A DNA stretch of 64,000 bases from Pirellulaceae bacterium (GCA_020852965.1 JADYZV010000080.1:1-64000), one strand, 5' to 3'; shown: positions 8,077-17,563, counted from the first letter of the stretch. The notes: generated by a model not told the origin, from the letters alone. Numbers and translations: made by a program.

Positions 8077-8092
8077 AAGTGGAGGCGGCGGG
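8077..8092. repeat. 16-bp direct repeat of the tmRNA 3' end (candidate att site)
   Basis: AAGTGGAGGCGGCGGG is identical and in the same orientation to 32943-32958, the last 13 bases of the tmRNA gene plus three flanking bases. The 3' ends of tRNA and tmRNA genes are standard targets for tyrosine integrases, and a dead integrase of that family lies at 7446-7946. The two copies bracket 24.9 kb that contain the whole tubulin/ABC/kinase system. The simplest reading is attL here and attR at ssrA. Confidence 0.6.
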
Positions 8093-8149
8093 CGTCCGCT
8101 TTGGTAGTCGTAAGTGTTGCAATTAAAGGACTTGTGGCAATACCGCTTC

Positions 8150-8241
8150 GGCTTATCTGACCAGTTATCTGACCGAAACTTTTCCTCGGTCAGATAGATC
8201 GTATTGCGACGGGGGTTGGAGTCGCTGAGAATCCAACCCCT
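8150..8241. repeat. Cluster of hairpins and direct repeats beside the att-like site
   Basis: TTATCTGACC occurs twice in direct orientation (8151, 8165). The second copy forms the left arm of an 11-base perfect hairpin TATCTGACCGA / TCGGTCAGATA (8166-8196). A further stem GGGGTTGGA / TCCAACCCC follows at 8212-8239. Such repeats next to a recombination site could be integrase arm sites, but this is inference. No gene is visible in 7950-8274. Confidence 0.35.
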
Positions 8242-8274
8242 GTCCTGCAACTATCCGATTGGCGGTTTTGGGTC

Positions 8275-8480
8275 TCAGTTCACCTCGAAGTCAGGTCTGA
8301 CTTGAGAATCTAGGTTCGCCGCGATCCAGGCCCCAACGTCGTTCACCGACTGCTCGCGAAACGACCGACTACACTCGCGGCAATTGTAGATGAACCTGGA
8401 GGATCACCGGAACAGGCCGGTCCAGGGGTCTCCGAAATTGACCGTGATGGTCGGCCTATCGCAGTTCAGGCACGGGAGAT
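8275..8480 (-). pseudogene. Broken zinc-ribbon reading frame
   Basis: The minus strand behind the PLD gene reads LPCLNCDRPTITVNFGDPW, then an in-frame TGA at 8404-8406, then FIYNCRECSRSFREQ and a helical end before TGA at 8275. Two CxxC pairs separated by about 33 residues are what a zinc ribbon needs, so the frame looks like a small zinc protein interrupted by one stop codon. No start codon is evident, and it may have been the continuation of a longer gene. Confidence 0.35.
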
Positions 8481-9196
8481 CAGCCGATCTTCGGTGTACG
8501 GGCCTTGCTCCGCTTCACAATCTTCTCAAAGTTCTCAACAAATAGTGCAACCTGCGCGGGATCGGAAATCAAGCAGAGACTTTCATCATTCTTAACGGCT
8601 GAGTTTGTCCAGTTGTAACTACCAGCGAAAACCTTGCTGGCATCCACAATCAGGTACTTGTGATGCATGCGGCGGTTGCTACGATTGACGACAACCACTT
8701 CGACCAAGGTGCCGACTGCTTGCAATATTTGGCACAGTTTTGAACCGTCACTTCCGGTGCTCGATTGCTCCGTGATTAGCCTCAAATGGACGCCGCGTTC
8801 GACCGCGCCGAGAACTGCGGTAACCAAAATATCATCCGTGATATGGTAAACGCAGGCCGCGAGATTTCGTTTCGCCGATGCAATTGCGTCAACCAAGACT
8901 CGACGAATCGAAGTTCCAGGACTAAACCAAGCACAACTTGGTTGTTGTATTGGGCTCGACCGTACAAGTCTTGCCATACCAACAAAGTCCCTTAGCCAAT
9001 CATAGAGATTCTGCCCGCTTGTTCTCGACGCCTGCTCAGCCAAGTAGAATCCGAAGCCGACTAGATCCTTCTCGCTGATGACCACTCGCGTGAGTGCATG
9101 AGCAATCGCCTTTCTTTCGGTAATTGACAACACTCCATCGCACGCAGAATCAACAATTACAGATTCTAAGTGAGCTTCGGGCGTTCTAGAATTCAT
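8480..9196 (-). CDS. Phospholipase-D-family nuclease (Nuc/Zucchini-like)
   Basis: 238 residues with one HKD motif at about 178-195 (HHKYLIVD followed by AGSYNWTNSA), preceded by the strand-helix pattern AWFSPGTSIRRVLVDAIASAKRNL and ERGVHLRLITE typical of single-HKD members such as the endonuclease Nuc and mitochondrial Zucchini. These enzymes act as dimers that share two HKD motifs and cleave nucleic acids or cardiolipin. Residues 1-85 are a helical extension of unknown role. No signal peptide is seen. GAGG nine bases ahead of the ATG is a fair ribosome site. Last intact gene of the leftward island block. Confidence 0.75.
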   Translation of the reverse strand: MNSRTPEAHLESVIVDSACDGVLSITERKAIAHALTRVVISEKDLVGFGFYLAEQASRTSGQNLYDWLRDFVGMARLVRSSPIQQPSCAWFSPGTSIRRVLVDAIASAKRNLAACVYHITDDILVTAVLGAVERGVHLRLITEQSSTGSDGSKLCQILQAVGTLVEVVVVNRSNRRMHHKYLIVDASKVFAGSYNWTNSAVKNDESLCLISDPAQVALFVENFEKIVKRSKARTPKIG

Positions 9197-9226
9197 CTGA
9201 TAAACCTCGCAAAACGGGGGTTACGA

Positions 9227-9616
9227 CTAACGAGGTTTCAAGACCAGTAGATCGATGCCTTCGACGTACATCTGCATGTTTTCCAATTCACCCGGATCGA
9301 GATAGACCAACTCGCACTGCGAGCACTCGTCGATCACGATGGCGGAGTCTACCGCATATTGCTTGGGGATGGTTGGCTGACCGCATTGCATACACAGAAC
9401 AACTCGGGTCGTCGATTCGTCGACGCCGTCATGGGGTGATCGGCGTGCCAATGCAATACACTCATGTTGATCAAATTCAACGATCTTTCTTTGAATAATG
9501 TTGCCAAGGGATTGCTTCGCAACGATATTACATCCACATTGGCAACAATGCACGACGCAGCCTTCGTAAATTTTGGTTGTCGTCAACTGGCCACAGATTG
9601 CACACTTGTGCGACAT
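9227..9616 (-). CDS. Double zinc-ribbon protein with zf-TFIIB-type domain
   Basis: The N-terminus has CAICGQ followed by CCQCG, a first four-Cys ribbon. The second half shows the zf-TFIIB pattern: LCMQCGQPTIPKQY, then VIDECSQCELVYLDPGELENM. Proteins of this kind are small, cytosolic and of unknown role, and often lie next to membrane proteins. I chose the ATG at 9616 because AGGAG lies about eleven bases before it; the ATG at 9625 is almost touching the same site. The gene is 30 bp upstream of the PLD gene on the same strand. Confidence 0.6.
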   Translation of the reverse strand: MSHKCAICGQLTTTKIYEGCVVHCCQCGCNIVAKQSLGNIIQRKIVEFDQHECIALARRSPHDGVDESTTRVVLCMQCGQPTIPKQYAVDSAIVIDECSQCELVYLDPGELENMQMYVEGIDLLVLKPR

Positions 9617-9731
9617 GGAATCCATTTCTCCTAAAAAAATAATCCGAAACACAAAATAACATCCGACGTCCCATGTTCGGTCGTGTACTGCCGAGCATGG
9701 GACGATTAAATTGATCGCCAGGAGTCGCTGA

Positions 9732-12317
9732 TTAGCTCGTGTAGCAAACCGTGTATTCGGCTACACGATGAGACTTGTCATCCTCAAGGAACTCGACCGT
9801 CAACGTTTCTTCATTGCGAACGATTTCAATTCGGCGTTCTAAATCCCCGCTCGATCGGTCGATCGTGGACTCGATGGTCGCCCGCGTGCGAGCGTCTAGT
9901 TGCATTGATTCCTTTGCATTTTTGCCGGAGAATGCGAAGACCACCGGTTTGCCGCCATTGCTCTGGACCGACAGTGTTCCACGAAGCATCAATAGCCGAT
10001 TCTTGCGGGCCTGTTTGCGACTGGTAGCCCATCCGAACCCAGCAAATGCAACCAATCCAACGAAAGTCGGCAATATCCACCAAAGCTGCTTTAGCCACAC
10101 TGGCAATGGTGGAGTGACGGTCAGGGGCCTTTCCGGTGTCCACTGCGAAACTGGGACCTTGAGTTCGTCAGCGCTGACTACCTCAATCTTGGGGTTATAG
10201 GTACCCGCCAGATACACATGCTTAACACTGGCGTTGCCTTCGAGACGAGTGGGAGCACTACCATCGCCAGGATAGAACACGGTCGCGAAGACGTCTCCTT
10301 CAGACAGGTTTTTGAAAGTTGCTTCTGCGGGCGCTCTGGACTGATCGACGACCATTTCGAAGCATGCCTTTGCTACCTTGAGTCGACTCGACACGGTCAC
10401 GTTCTGCGTTTTTTCTGCCGTCCCACCTCTGCCTACGCAAACCTGGCGGATCGTCACCGATCCCAGTCGGTTCATCTTCACGGCCCAAGTTCGACTATCA
10501 GCGCTTGCTGCCGGACTTAGGGTGTGTGGCTGCTCAGAATCACCAATGTAGAACCGGGACTCAGTTGCATTCTGCGATATGTCAGTAATGACCAGCGATT
10601 CGCCTAAGTACGCGGCTTGCGAACCGATCGTGAAACCGGCGATCGGCGGTAGGTACGGCTTAACATTAATGGTCTTTTCGGCAAAGGCCTCACCCCCAGG
10701 ACCGGTCGCGACGCGGCGCACAGTGTGCATTTTGGGCTCAACATGTTCCAGTTTGAGTACACTGCCCGACCCAACCGCTTGACCGTCGACTAACCATCGG
10801 TCGGTGACGATCTCACCCGTTGATCGGTCAATTGCAACGATGGGCTGGTTGGGCTCGATTTCCGAAGGCAGGGTAAAGTCTACCTTTGGAGCCTCGGGCA
10901 GCGGAACCAGTATCGATTCGCTGTATGTCGAGGGCTGATCGAACTGATCCCAGACTTGAAGGCCAATTTCCATAGTGCCGTACTTGGTCGTCGTAACGGA
11001 CATTTGCCTTTCGGTGCTGGTGTTACCGTCCGGCAATGACCAGAGAAAGCGCACAGCCGACTCGCTGGACTCGTTGATCAGTAACAACTGCTCGCCAACC
11101 CTTGGACTCTTAGAGCTGAAACGGAACTTGGCGACTGGCGGAGTCGGTAGAGCTACTTCGATCTCGACTCCGTCCGAGGCCGACTGCCCACGCGCATCAA
11201 CCAGGTGTAGCTCAAGCTTGTGTCGGCCAGGCAAGTCAGCTTTCCATTGACAATTGCGTTCCCTTCCGATCAACCGGCCATCGAGTTTCCACTCACAGGC
11301 GCCATCATGGGAACTCGTGACGGTGGAGGCGTTGATGAACTCGCCAACTGTAACCCGAGTCGTATCAACCTTTATTTCAGCAATGGGAAGCTCGTGGGCT
11401 TCAACCCGGATCACTTTGGACGCCTGGCTTTGCTTGCCGACCTCGTTCACAACGGCATATCGCACGGTGAACTCACCGGCCTTGGAATACGCGTGCGTCA
11501 GCGTCGCCCCTTCCTGGAAGCCTGTGCTGTCTCCCCAATCAACATGATGTTGGCGAAGGTTAAGCCCCAGACTCGAATCTGCAAGTTCAACCACATCCCC
11601 CACCTTGATATCTGACGGCCGTAGCGTGAACTCCGCCCGTAAAGGGATCAAGTCATTCGGCTCGATTGCCTTGGTCACTCGTGCACCAGCGTTTTCCCAA
11701 GCCGTTTTCTCAGCCGGATTCATGTCGAACCCGATCGTCACCCAGTCGAGGCGCAGACTCTCGCGCAGACTTCCCGCATGCTTGTTGAGCACCGTTTCGA
11801 AAGTGAACTGTGGATTCTTCTCGGAGTCATTGCCGTCGGTGTAAACCAGAACTCGCACCGAAGACTCCTTGTTCGACTTGGCTAGCTGTCGGGCCATGTC
11901 GAGTTGACCGTCGAGGGTTCTCCACAAAAAAGTTGCTCCGTTCCCAGCCTCAATCGAGTTGAACGCGTCAACAAGCTGCTGGCGAGTTTTCGCGTCGACA
12001 ACCTCAATATCGCAGACACGCTTCGCCTGGTGATCGAAGACAATTACGATCACTCGCGTATTGCTGGGGAGAAGCTCAGCCAGTCGCATCAGACGTCGCT
12101 TCACGCCCAGGATCTTGTGTTTGCTGTCAGCCAAATCTGCCTGTACCGGAGCGGGGAAGGCATCGTTCATACTGCCGGACACGTCGATGACAATGACGAA
12201 CGTATCGGGAACCGTGAGAGTGTCCGCGATAATCGGACCAGTCAACACCAGAATTAGGATTCCGGTCAACAACCATCCCTTTGCTGGGATGGCCAAGAGT
12301 TTAATAAAGTTTTTCAT
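9732..12317 (-). CDS. VWA-domain protein with PKD-like repeats, membrane anchored
   Basis: 861 residues from the ATG at MKNFIKLL, which has GGAG eight bases upstream; the longer frame to 12434 is disregarded. A signal sequence occupies residues 13-32. A von Willebrand A domain follows, with an intact metal-site motif DVSGSM at 45-50 and TDGND further on. Five to six PKD-like beta domains come next (examples HVDWGDSTGFQEGATLTHAY and VFYPGDGSAPTRLEG), then one membrane helix near residues 740-765 and a cytoplasmic tail of about 95 residues. The architecture puts the VWA and PKD repeats outside the inner membrane. VWA proteins are recurrent partners of tubulin-like proteins, which fits the gene at 28819. 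Confidence 0.82.
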   Translation of the reverse strand: MKNFIKLLAIPAKGWLLTGILILVLTGPIIADTLTVPDTFVIVIDVSGSMNDAFPAPVQADLADSKHKILGVKRRLMRLAELLPSNTRVIVIVFDHQAKRVCDIEVVDAKTRQQLVDAFNSIEAGNGATFLWRTLDGQLDMARQLAKSNKESSVRVLVYTDGNDSEKNPQFTFETVLNKHAGSLRESLRLDWVTIGFDMNPAEKTAWENAGARVTKAIEPNDLIPLRAEFTLRPSDIKVGDVVELADSSLGLNLRQHHVDWGDSTGFQEGATLTHAYSKAGEFTVRYAVVNEVGKQSQASKVIRVEAHELPIAEIKVDTTRVTVGEFINASTVTSSHDGACEWKLDGRLIGRERNCQWKADLPGRHKLELHLVDARGQSASDGVEIEVALPTPPVAKFRFSSKSPRVGEQLLLINESSESAVRFLWSLPDGNTSTERQMSVTTTKYGTMEIGLQVWDQFDQPSTYSESILVPLPEAPKVDFTLPSEIEPNQPIVAIDRSTGEIVTDRWLVDGQAVGSGSVLKLEHVEPKMHTVRRVATGPGGEAFAEKTINVKPYLPPIAGFTIGSQAAYLGESLVITDISQNATESRFYIGDSEQPHTLSPAASADSRTWAVKMNRLGSVTIRQVCVGRGGTAEKTQNVTVSSRLKVAKACFEMVVDQSRAPAEATFKNLSEGDVFATVFYPGDGSAPTRLEGNASVKHVYLAGTYNPKIEVVSADELKVPVSQWTPERPLTVTPPLPVWLKQLWWILPTFVGLVAFAGFGWATSRKQARKNRLLMLRGTLSVQSNGGKPVVFAFSGKNAKESMQLDARTRATIESTIDRSSGDLERRIEIVRNEETLTVEFLEDDKSHRVAEYTVCYTS

Positions 12318-12448
12318 GGGTGTTGCTCCTACCGAACTAGCGGTGGGCAGAGGTGATTCTCCTACGTGGAAAGAAACAAATTGAATCCATTCGACAATAA
12401 GCGTCCGTGCGAAGTCCATGGTCGCCAAAATCAATTGGCACTGGTTTG

Positions 12449-13225
12449 TTAGGTTCGGGGCGCTAAATCGACGATCTCAAGGTTGTTGGGTTCTGTTCCA
12501 CCACTTCGAATCAAGTTCATGGCCCAATCGATCCAGCCGCGCACATCACCCAAGTCGATGTGGCCGTTGGCAAAGAGGAAGATGATGGCAGCCGCCGCGA
12601 CTGCACTCGCTACGTAGAAGAACAAGCTTGACCGCGCTACCTTCCAACTGATTCCCAAACCGATCGCTGCCACCAACACGGCCACCCCGATCACCATGTA
12701 CATTCCTATTGGCGTCGAAGTTGGCAGGACGGAATCTACTGCAGTTGCTTCTCGGATGTCCGCCAACGAGCGCCCACCGAGTTGAACAGTCGAAACAAGA
12801 TCGCGGCTCGCTGGCTCAATAACAATCTTTACGCCGACGTTTCCCGGCAGGTAGTCACCTAGCGGCCCCACTTGGAACCGGCAATCCTGCTGGATCTGCG
12901 ACGCCTGGCTTCGATCAATTGCCAGATCCGCCACCAGTTGTCCTCGTTCGAGCCGGATACCTTGGACCTCACCGACCTGCAGGCCTTCCAGCATTACGGC
13001 CGAGCCCTCATTCAAATCAGCAACATCGGCACCGCGCAGTTCGATGTGCGAGTAACCACCGCCCATCCAAGAAATCATGCCCCAGGCGAACAAGCACAGA
13101 ACTACCACAGCCCCGGCGATTGGCAACGCTCGCGGTCGTCGCCTTCTCGTTCGAGTTGGTCGAGATAGAAAGTCGTAATCCGAATCCAAGTGATCTTCGT
13201 CCATCGCACCCATACGAGGGTCCAC
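12449..13225 (-). CDS. MCE/MlaD-like membrane protein
   Basis: 258 residues. An acidic, then Arg-rich cytoplasmic N-terminus (RPTRTRRRRPR) leads to a membrane helix at about 35-53. Next comes an MCE-type strand pattern: RGADVADLNEGSAVMLEGLQVG, then EVQGIRLERGQLVADLAID. Two further helices follow at about 172-193 and 200-220. MCE domains bind lipids in transport systems such as Mla; the family link here rests on the L-x-x-G-S-x-V-x-x-x-G-x-x-V-G-x-V pattern. Start is GTG with GGAGG nine bases upstream. It precedes the VWA gene and probably shares a message. Confidence 0.6.
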   Translation of the reverse strand: MDPRMGAMDEDHLDSDYDFLSRPTRTRRRRPRALPIAGAVVVLCLFAWGMISWMGGGYSHIELRGADVADLNEGSAVMLEGLQVGEVQGIRLERGQLVADLAIDRSQASQIQQDCRFQVGPLGDYLPGNVGVKIVIEPASRDLVSTVQLGGRSLADIREATAVDSVLPTSTPIGMYMVIGVAVLVAAIGLGISWKVARSSLFFYVASAVAAAAIIFLFANGHIDLGDVRGWIDWAMNLIRSGGTEPNNLEIVDLAPRT

Positions 13226-13679
13226 AGTTTAGTACCTCCAAAAAGAGTTCACCGTCTGAAACGTAACGACGCGTCACGTTTCTTCGGATGCAAGAAATGG
13301 CTACCAGCCAGCCGAGCGACAAGGCAGGGAGCGATTGCTTGCGTCCGCCAGGACGATTCAGCTTGAGCCGATGGCCCGCTGATTAAAAGGCGGAACAATA
13401 GCGCCAGCAGGGCGCGAAGACATCGACCATCAATACAGGACGGTCAATTCCACCATGAAGATATCAACCAAAGAAAGCCCCGTTTGCTTGTCGCAATTAA
13501 CAACTCGGCTCAGCATGTGGTTGGTGATAGTGGTTTGGTTTGGGCTTTTCACAGCGGAATCCTAGCCAGTAGCCACGAGTAGGCAATAGAAAAGCGCTGA
13601 CAACTAGCCACTCGATTGGGAAATGCGGTCAAAAACGGGGACAGAATGAATTATTTTGCTACTGGACACTTAGTTAAAC
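13226..13679. other. 454-bp gap without a visible gene
   Basis: No coding frame stands out. An inverted repeat GAAACGT/ACGTTTC (about 13257-13281) lies shortly upstream of the MCE gene and could be a regulatory hairpin. The gap separates the VWA/MCE pair from the genes at 13680-16360, so it may hold the promoter of the VWA/MCE block. Confidence 0.3.
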
Positions 13680-14258
13680 TTAGTCGTCCCTTACCGCCTT
13701 TGCGACGAAATAGAGTGTGGCGCAGAAAATGGCCAAGAGCGAAGTAGTCCTGATCAACACCAGCAACAAAACATTCGGGTGAATCGAACTCGTCAGGAAC
13801 AGCACACTATTACCCTTTGTGTCGGTAGGGACTGAAAAATCTGGAAACGAGTGATCCACCAGAGAAGCAATCCCGATTCCGAACGCAATCACGACCATCG
13901 AAACGCATAGCTTTGGAAGCACTTGAAATGAAAATAGCGATCTTTTTTCGTCTTGGAGTTGGTGAGCAGCGTCATTGACTGCAGCACAGGAAACGAGCAA
14001 AACGATTAACAATGGGAACCAAACCCAGTGCCAGTAAACAGTAATGATGAAAATTGCCAGGGCAATGAGTGCGACAAGAACTGTGGTCAGAGCTTTGATG
14101 AACGGGTGTTTGGAAAGCCACTGTCCAATATCGGACCCACTCGACACAATCGCCTGCCAGATCGCTTTCATAAACGTCTGCTGTTGAGACGAAGATCCAG
14201 GCTGCGTTTCCACAGAGGGGGATGTGAGGGAAGTGGCCGTTGGCGGGACTGCTGACAT
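13680..14258 (-). CDS. Membrane protein of unknown function, 192 aa
   Basis: The polar N-terminus (about 45 residues, rich in Ser, Thr, Pro and Gln) is followed by four hydrophobic helices at about 58-75, 78-92, 112-133 and 160-185. No family is recognised. The start lies eight bases after the stop of the 14267-16360 gene, so the two are translated together, and both end in or consist of membrane helices. They may form one complex. Confidence 0.55.
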   Translation of the reverse strand: MSAVPPTATSLTSPSVETQPGSSSQQQTFMKAIWQAIVSSGSDIGQWLSKHPFIKALTTVLVALIALAIFIITVYWHWVWFPLLIVLLVSCAAVNDAAHQLQDEKRSLFSFQVLPKLCVSMVVIAFGIGIASLVDHSFPDFSVPTDTKGNSVLFLTSSIHPNVLLLVLIRTTSLLAIFCATLYFVAKAVRDD

Positions 14259-14266
14259 TGCTTTGC

Positions 14267-16360
14267 CTACTTGCGTTGAATTATTGAATTAACTATCGCT
14301 ACAAAAACGCCCAGATGAATGAAGCCTAGGAATACAGTGAATGAAACCAATAGCGCGCCTAGTGCGCCATACGGCATTTCAGGACTCCAGACCGTCCCAT
14401 TGTCTGCTGGGCCGAGCCCCAAGAACGTAATGAACGCGGTCGCAAGTCCATCTGCTTGGTCAAAGTCAGGAATCGGAAAGCGGTCTTCTACCGGTTTTAG
14501 AGCCTGGGCCGTTGTTACCTGTTCGATATATCGTTGGGCCACCAGCCAATGCAATACACCGAGCGCTAGTATCCACGCAACGATGGCGGTGACAAAGGTC
14601 GGCACTGATCCTACCAGTTTGTGAATGTACCAAACCAATGGCTGGAAAACTCTAAAGACTATACTGCGATTTGCGAAACTCAACTGCCTTTGGATGTCGC
14701 GGATGCTACGCATGACCTGTTGCTCCTCGTCGAACTGATCATAACGGCGGAGTACATCGACAATCCGCTCAAGGATCGCCAATTCACCATTGCGGACCGC
14801 GTGCTTACGCGTGGACTGGTTACCACCAAAATAGTCTGCGACTTGAGACTGCAGTAGTTCTCGAATTTCGTTCATCCGTGTGCGGATGTCCAGATGGTTT
14901 TGCACCCCTGCAAATTGGCATTCCGCTGTTACCTCAAATTCTTGCTGTAAAGTGATTGCATCCAGCCAAAGCACAGGAGTCTTGCCGCCCAGTAGTTCAT
15001 GGGACTGAATCGCTAGCACCGCGCCACGAACTGCATCGCCAACGGATTGAACCTCTCCGCGCAACCGCTTTGCACGAGCGACAAGGAATTCGGCGATTTG
15101 AAGTAGTCTGCCTGGTGAGCTATGCCCGTCTTCACTTGTGCTTTTTTGCTGTTGCTCAGTTCCCCGCTTCGTTTTCCCGTGAATGTGCCGATCTAAGCCG
15201 AGTTTATTCCACATGTGGTAAATGCCGGCCGCTGGCTTCAAGATGAGCTGTTCTCGCCGCTTTAGCCTCGTCTTACCTTGATGTTTTAGACGCTGTTCAG
15301 CCAGCCAGCGTTGCTGCCTTGCGTGTTTCATCATCCCATCTGGATCACGTCGACGGTGGCCGACCGTGACAAAGCGACGATGCTTGAAATCAACCAGCGC
15401 AGGGAGTGCGTAACTGCGTTTTTCAAGATCACTCATCTCACTGGTGGCTTGATCTGGATAGTTGAGGTAGAGATCCTCCAAAGTCAATTGCGAGCCGCCA
15501 ATGAGCTCCGCATGGGAGCCAGGTCCCAACCGGGCAATAGCTTGCGACCAGGATTCGATGACTTCAACACGTAGATTTCGACCATAAGCCATCAACGCGT
15601 GCATTTCTCGAAATTCGCGCTCCTCATCAAGGACTAGAGCGCGTTTGATTCGATCTGGCAGATGCCCTGCGCTACGAGTCTTCCCAGCGTTATCGTAGCG
15701 ATTGACGAACTTGATCCACCAGCGAAGCCCGCTGTCGTCAAACAGAGGATTGCTTTGAGGGAGCATAAGCTGGTCGATCGAAAATGCACTGCGCAGCGCG
15801 GAGACGAACCTTTGCGCATCATCCGCCAATTTGACAACTGCACGATTGTTGCAGTAGGCAACGATTTCATTGATGGCCAGAGTACTCACATCAACTAACT
15901 CTTTTAGTTGAGTGGGCTTCGCCGTCGAACGGAAGAATACCCAACGCACATCGGGAAAGGCAAGAACCAACATAGCGACCAAGCTATTCCAGCCGTGGTC
16001 AACCAGTGCATTCAACTCCGTCAGCTCCACTTCGTCTACGCAGACGACCAGTTGCTGGCCGGGAACGAACTGGGCATCAATCGCCCGCGCAAAAGCAGGG
16101 AATTCATCTCGTAAATCCGGATTGAAAATCGACGGACGCAGAATCGGAGCGTTCAGCAATAACCGTGAATAGGGAAACATTGCAGCGGGTGCTTCAGCTT
16201 CCTCGTCGCACTCTTGAGCATCGACGTTCTGCCGAACCTCGTCGACGGGATTTTCCTTGGGGATACCCAACAGCTCACTAAGGATACCAACCGTAATCCG
16301 CTCATCCTGGGTGCTATTCCGCGACGCTGTTGAACTCAAGATGGCAAAGTTACGAGTCAT
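14267..16360 (-). CDS. Large unknown protein with C-terminal membrane helices
   Basis: About 697 residues from the ATG at MTRNFAI; a TTG at 16450 would add 30 residues and cannot be excluded. The first two-thirds are soluble. A core stretch QQLVVCVDEVELTELNALV near residue 108, followed by VAMLVLAFPDVRWVFFRS, has the strand-turn look of a Rossmann-like or CHAT-like fold, but no catalytic motif is recognised. A basic middle segment (RHARQQRWLAEQRLKHQGKTRLKRREQ in part) may bind nucleic acid or membrane. Two helices lie at about 590-612 and 665-690. It is coupled to the 192-aa membrane gene downstream. Confidence 0.55.
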   Translation of the reverse strand: MTRNFAILSSTASRNSTQDERITVGILSELLGIPKENPVDEVRQNVDAQECDEEAEAPAAMFPYSRLLLNAPILRPSIFNPDLRDEFPAFARAIDAQFVPGQQLVVCVDEVELTELNALVDHGWNSLVAMLVLAFPDVRWVFFRSTAKPTQLKELVDVSTLAINEIVAYCNNRAVVKLADDAQRFVSALRSAFSIDQLMLPQSNPLFDDSGLRWWIKFVNRYDNAGKTRSAGHLPDRIKRALVLDEEREFREMHALMAYGRNLRVEVIESWSQAIARLGPGSHAELIGGSQLTLEDLYLNYPDQATSEMSDLEKRSYALPALVDFKHRRFVTVGHRRRDPDGMMKHARQQRWLAEQRLKHQGKTRLKRREQLILKPAAGIYHMWNKLGLDRHIHGKTKRGTEQQQKSTSEDGHSSPGRLLQIAEFLVARAKRLRGEVQSVGDAVRGAVLAIQSHELLGGKTPVLWLDAITLQQEFEVTAECQFAGVQNHLDIRTRMNEIRELLQSQVADYFGGNQSTRKHAVRNGELAILERIVDVLRRYDQFDEEQQVMRSIRDIQRQLSFANRSIVFRVFQPLVWYIHKLVGSVPTFVTAIVAWILALGVLHWLVAQRYIEQVTTAQALKPVEDRFPIPDFDQADGLATAFITFLGLGPADNGTVWSPEMPYGALGALLVSFTVFLGFIHLGVFVAIVNSIIQRK

Positions 16361-16507
16361 GGGCCGGGCTATGGTGTTTTGTTGAGTCGACTCCGTGACG
16401 ATAAAGTTATGTTCAATGCTTGGATTTGTAACGCAAACGGGACGAGGCAACGCGCGTTGCCAAGCTCCCAGCTAGAGGTTTGTCAATGTTAAGGCTTAGG
16501 GTAGGCC

Positions 16508-16590
16508 GTAGTGGACGAGGTTACGAGTCCCTAACGGTTAACGATTCAAGCCGTTAACGATTCAAACGGACTCATAACCTCGTCCACTAC
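16508..16590. repeat. Palindromic dispersed repeat, TAGTGGACGAGG family, copy 1
   Basis: GTAGTGGACGAGGTTACGAG faces CTCATAACCTCGTCCACTAC across a loop of about 40 bases, a long hairpin between two island genes. Within the loop GTTAACGATTCAA is directly repeated. Other copies are at 37284, 39121, 45016, 46736 and 59152, all in intergenic gaps. Confidence 0.8.
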
Positions 16591-16615
16591 AATAAGGTTG
16601 TTTACTGACAGACCA

Positions 16616-17563
16616 CTAGGCTGGAGGGTTCGTACGGCCACGGTCTGTTCTTTTGAACATCTGGTCGCGCAGTTCCTTTGCCGTCTTATTGTAGTCGGTG
16701 GCAAAATCCCCGAATAGTTTTTTTAGGCACTCTTGCCAACCGGTCAAAACAACGTGAGGATCACTGTGAGCGTTCGCTATCCCAGAGACGTAGCCACTCA
16801 GATAGCGACTCAACAATGCCATAGCGGAATCGATTCGATCTCGCTTGTCTACCAGCTTTTTGCCCCCGTGGTTCAGGAAACGAAGACCGAACCCATAGCT
16901 GTTGGTAAGGTCTCGGAATCGCTCCCAATCCCCAAGCTTGGGAACCATCGGCAATTTGGCAGACAGTTCCCGAAAGGCGATGCAGGCTGGCGCGGCGGAG
17001 TTCAAGTCTGCAAATCTAGCCTGGTAGTCGAGTTGTTCACCGACCTTCGTTGCCGCCTCAACCAACAATTTAACCGCGTCGCTGTGTCGTGTCGGATCGG
17101 GTGCAATTCGTCGGAGCTCCTGAAACTCCGACTTCCAAGCATGGTCCTGATTCCAGCTAAAGGGAAGTGGAAACGAGTTGGGTAATCCCGTGTCGCGTAT
17201 GCACGCCGATATTGCCTCTTTGCATTCGACTGTGATGCGGTCGTAGCTGCTCCATCGCCGTTCAAGCCCGTCGTACGTGAGCTGACCACCATAGTGACAC
17301 CAGATCGTCAATGGTTTGTCACGTGGATTCGATTGAGAGGCACCGCATATCCGCCTAACCAACTCGCAGACGTCATCGTTGTCTTCGGATTTAGCTTTAG
17401 GGAACAAAACGATGATCGTCTTGTGTGGCCAATATCGGGGCCATTGTTCCGATAAATCCAACCGTTCGGCGACGGCATCTACGGGCTGAATGAGAAAGCC
17501 ATACTCCGTCAGCTTGTTGGTCCAATACGACTGGTTATCATTTTGATCTAGCAGAAGATACAT
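16616..17563 (-). CDS. Unknown protein, possible degenerate receiver, 315 aa
   Basis: The N-terminus MYLLLDQNDNQSYWTNKL is built like the first strand and helix of a receiver domain, and KTIIVLFPKAKSEDNDDV may be the third strand, but the usual Asp pair and Lys are not placed as in active receivers. The C-terminal half is helical. GAGG lies eight bases before the ATG. The gene starts four bases after the stop of the methyltransferase-kinase gene, so it is probably its direct partner. No family is recognised. Confidence 0.5.
   Translation of the reverse strand: MYLLLDQNDNQSYWTNKLTEYGFLIQPVDAVAERLDLSEQWPRYWPHKTIIVLFPKAKSEDNDDVCELVRRICGASQSNPRDKPLTIWCHYGGQLTYDGLERRWSSYDRITVECKEAISACIRDTGLPNSFPLPFSWNQDHAWKSEFQELRRIAPDPTRHSDAVKLLVEAATKVGEQLDYQARFADLNSAAPACIAFRELSAKLPMVPKLGDWERFRDLTNSYGFGLRFLNHGGKKLVDKRDRIDSAMALLSRYLSGYVSGIANAHSDPHVVLTGWQECLKKLFGDFATDYNKTAKELRDQMFKRTDRGRTNPPA

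Noticed and set aside
8077-8100. Second tmRNA or tRNA gene
   Set aside because: Only the last 16 bases match; no T-arm or acceptor partner is present, so it is an attachment-type repeat.
8404-8406. Selenocysteine codon in the zinc-ribbon frame
   Set aside because: The residue position is not a ligand position and no SECIS-like hairpin is evident; a nonsense mutation is simpler.
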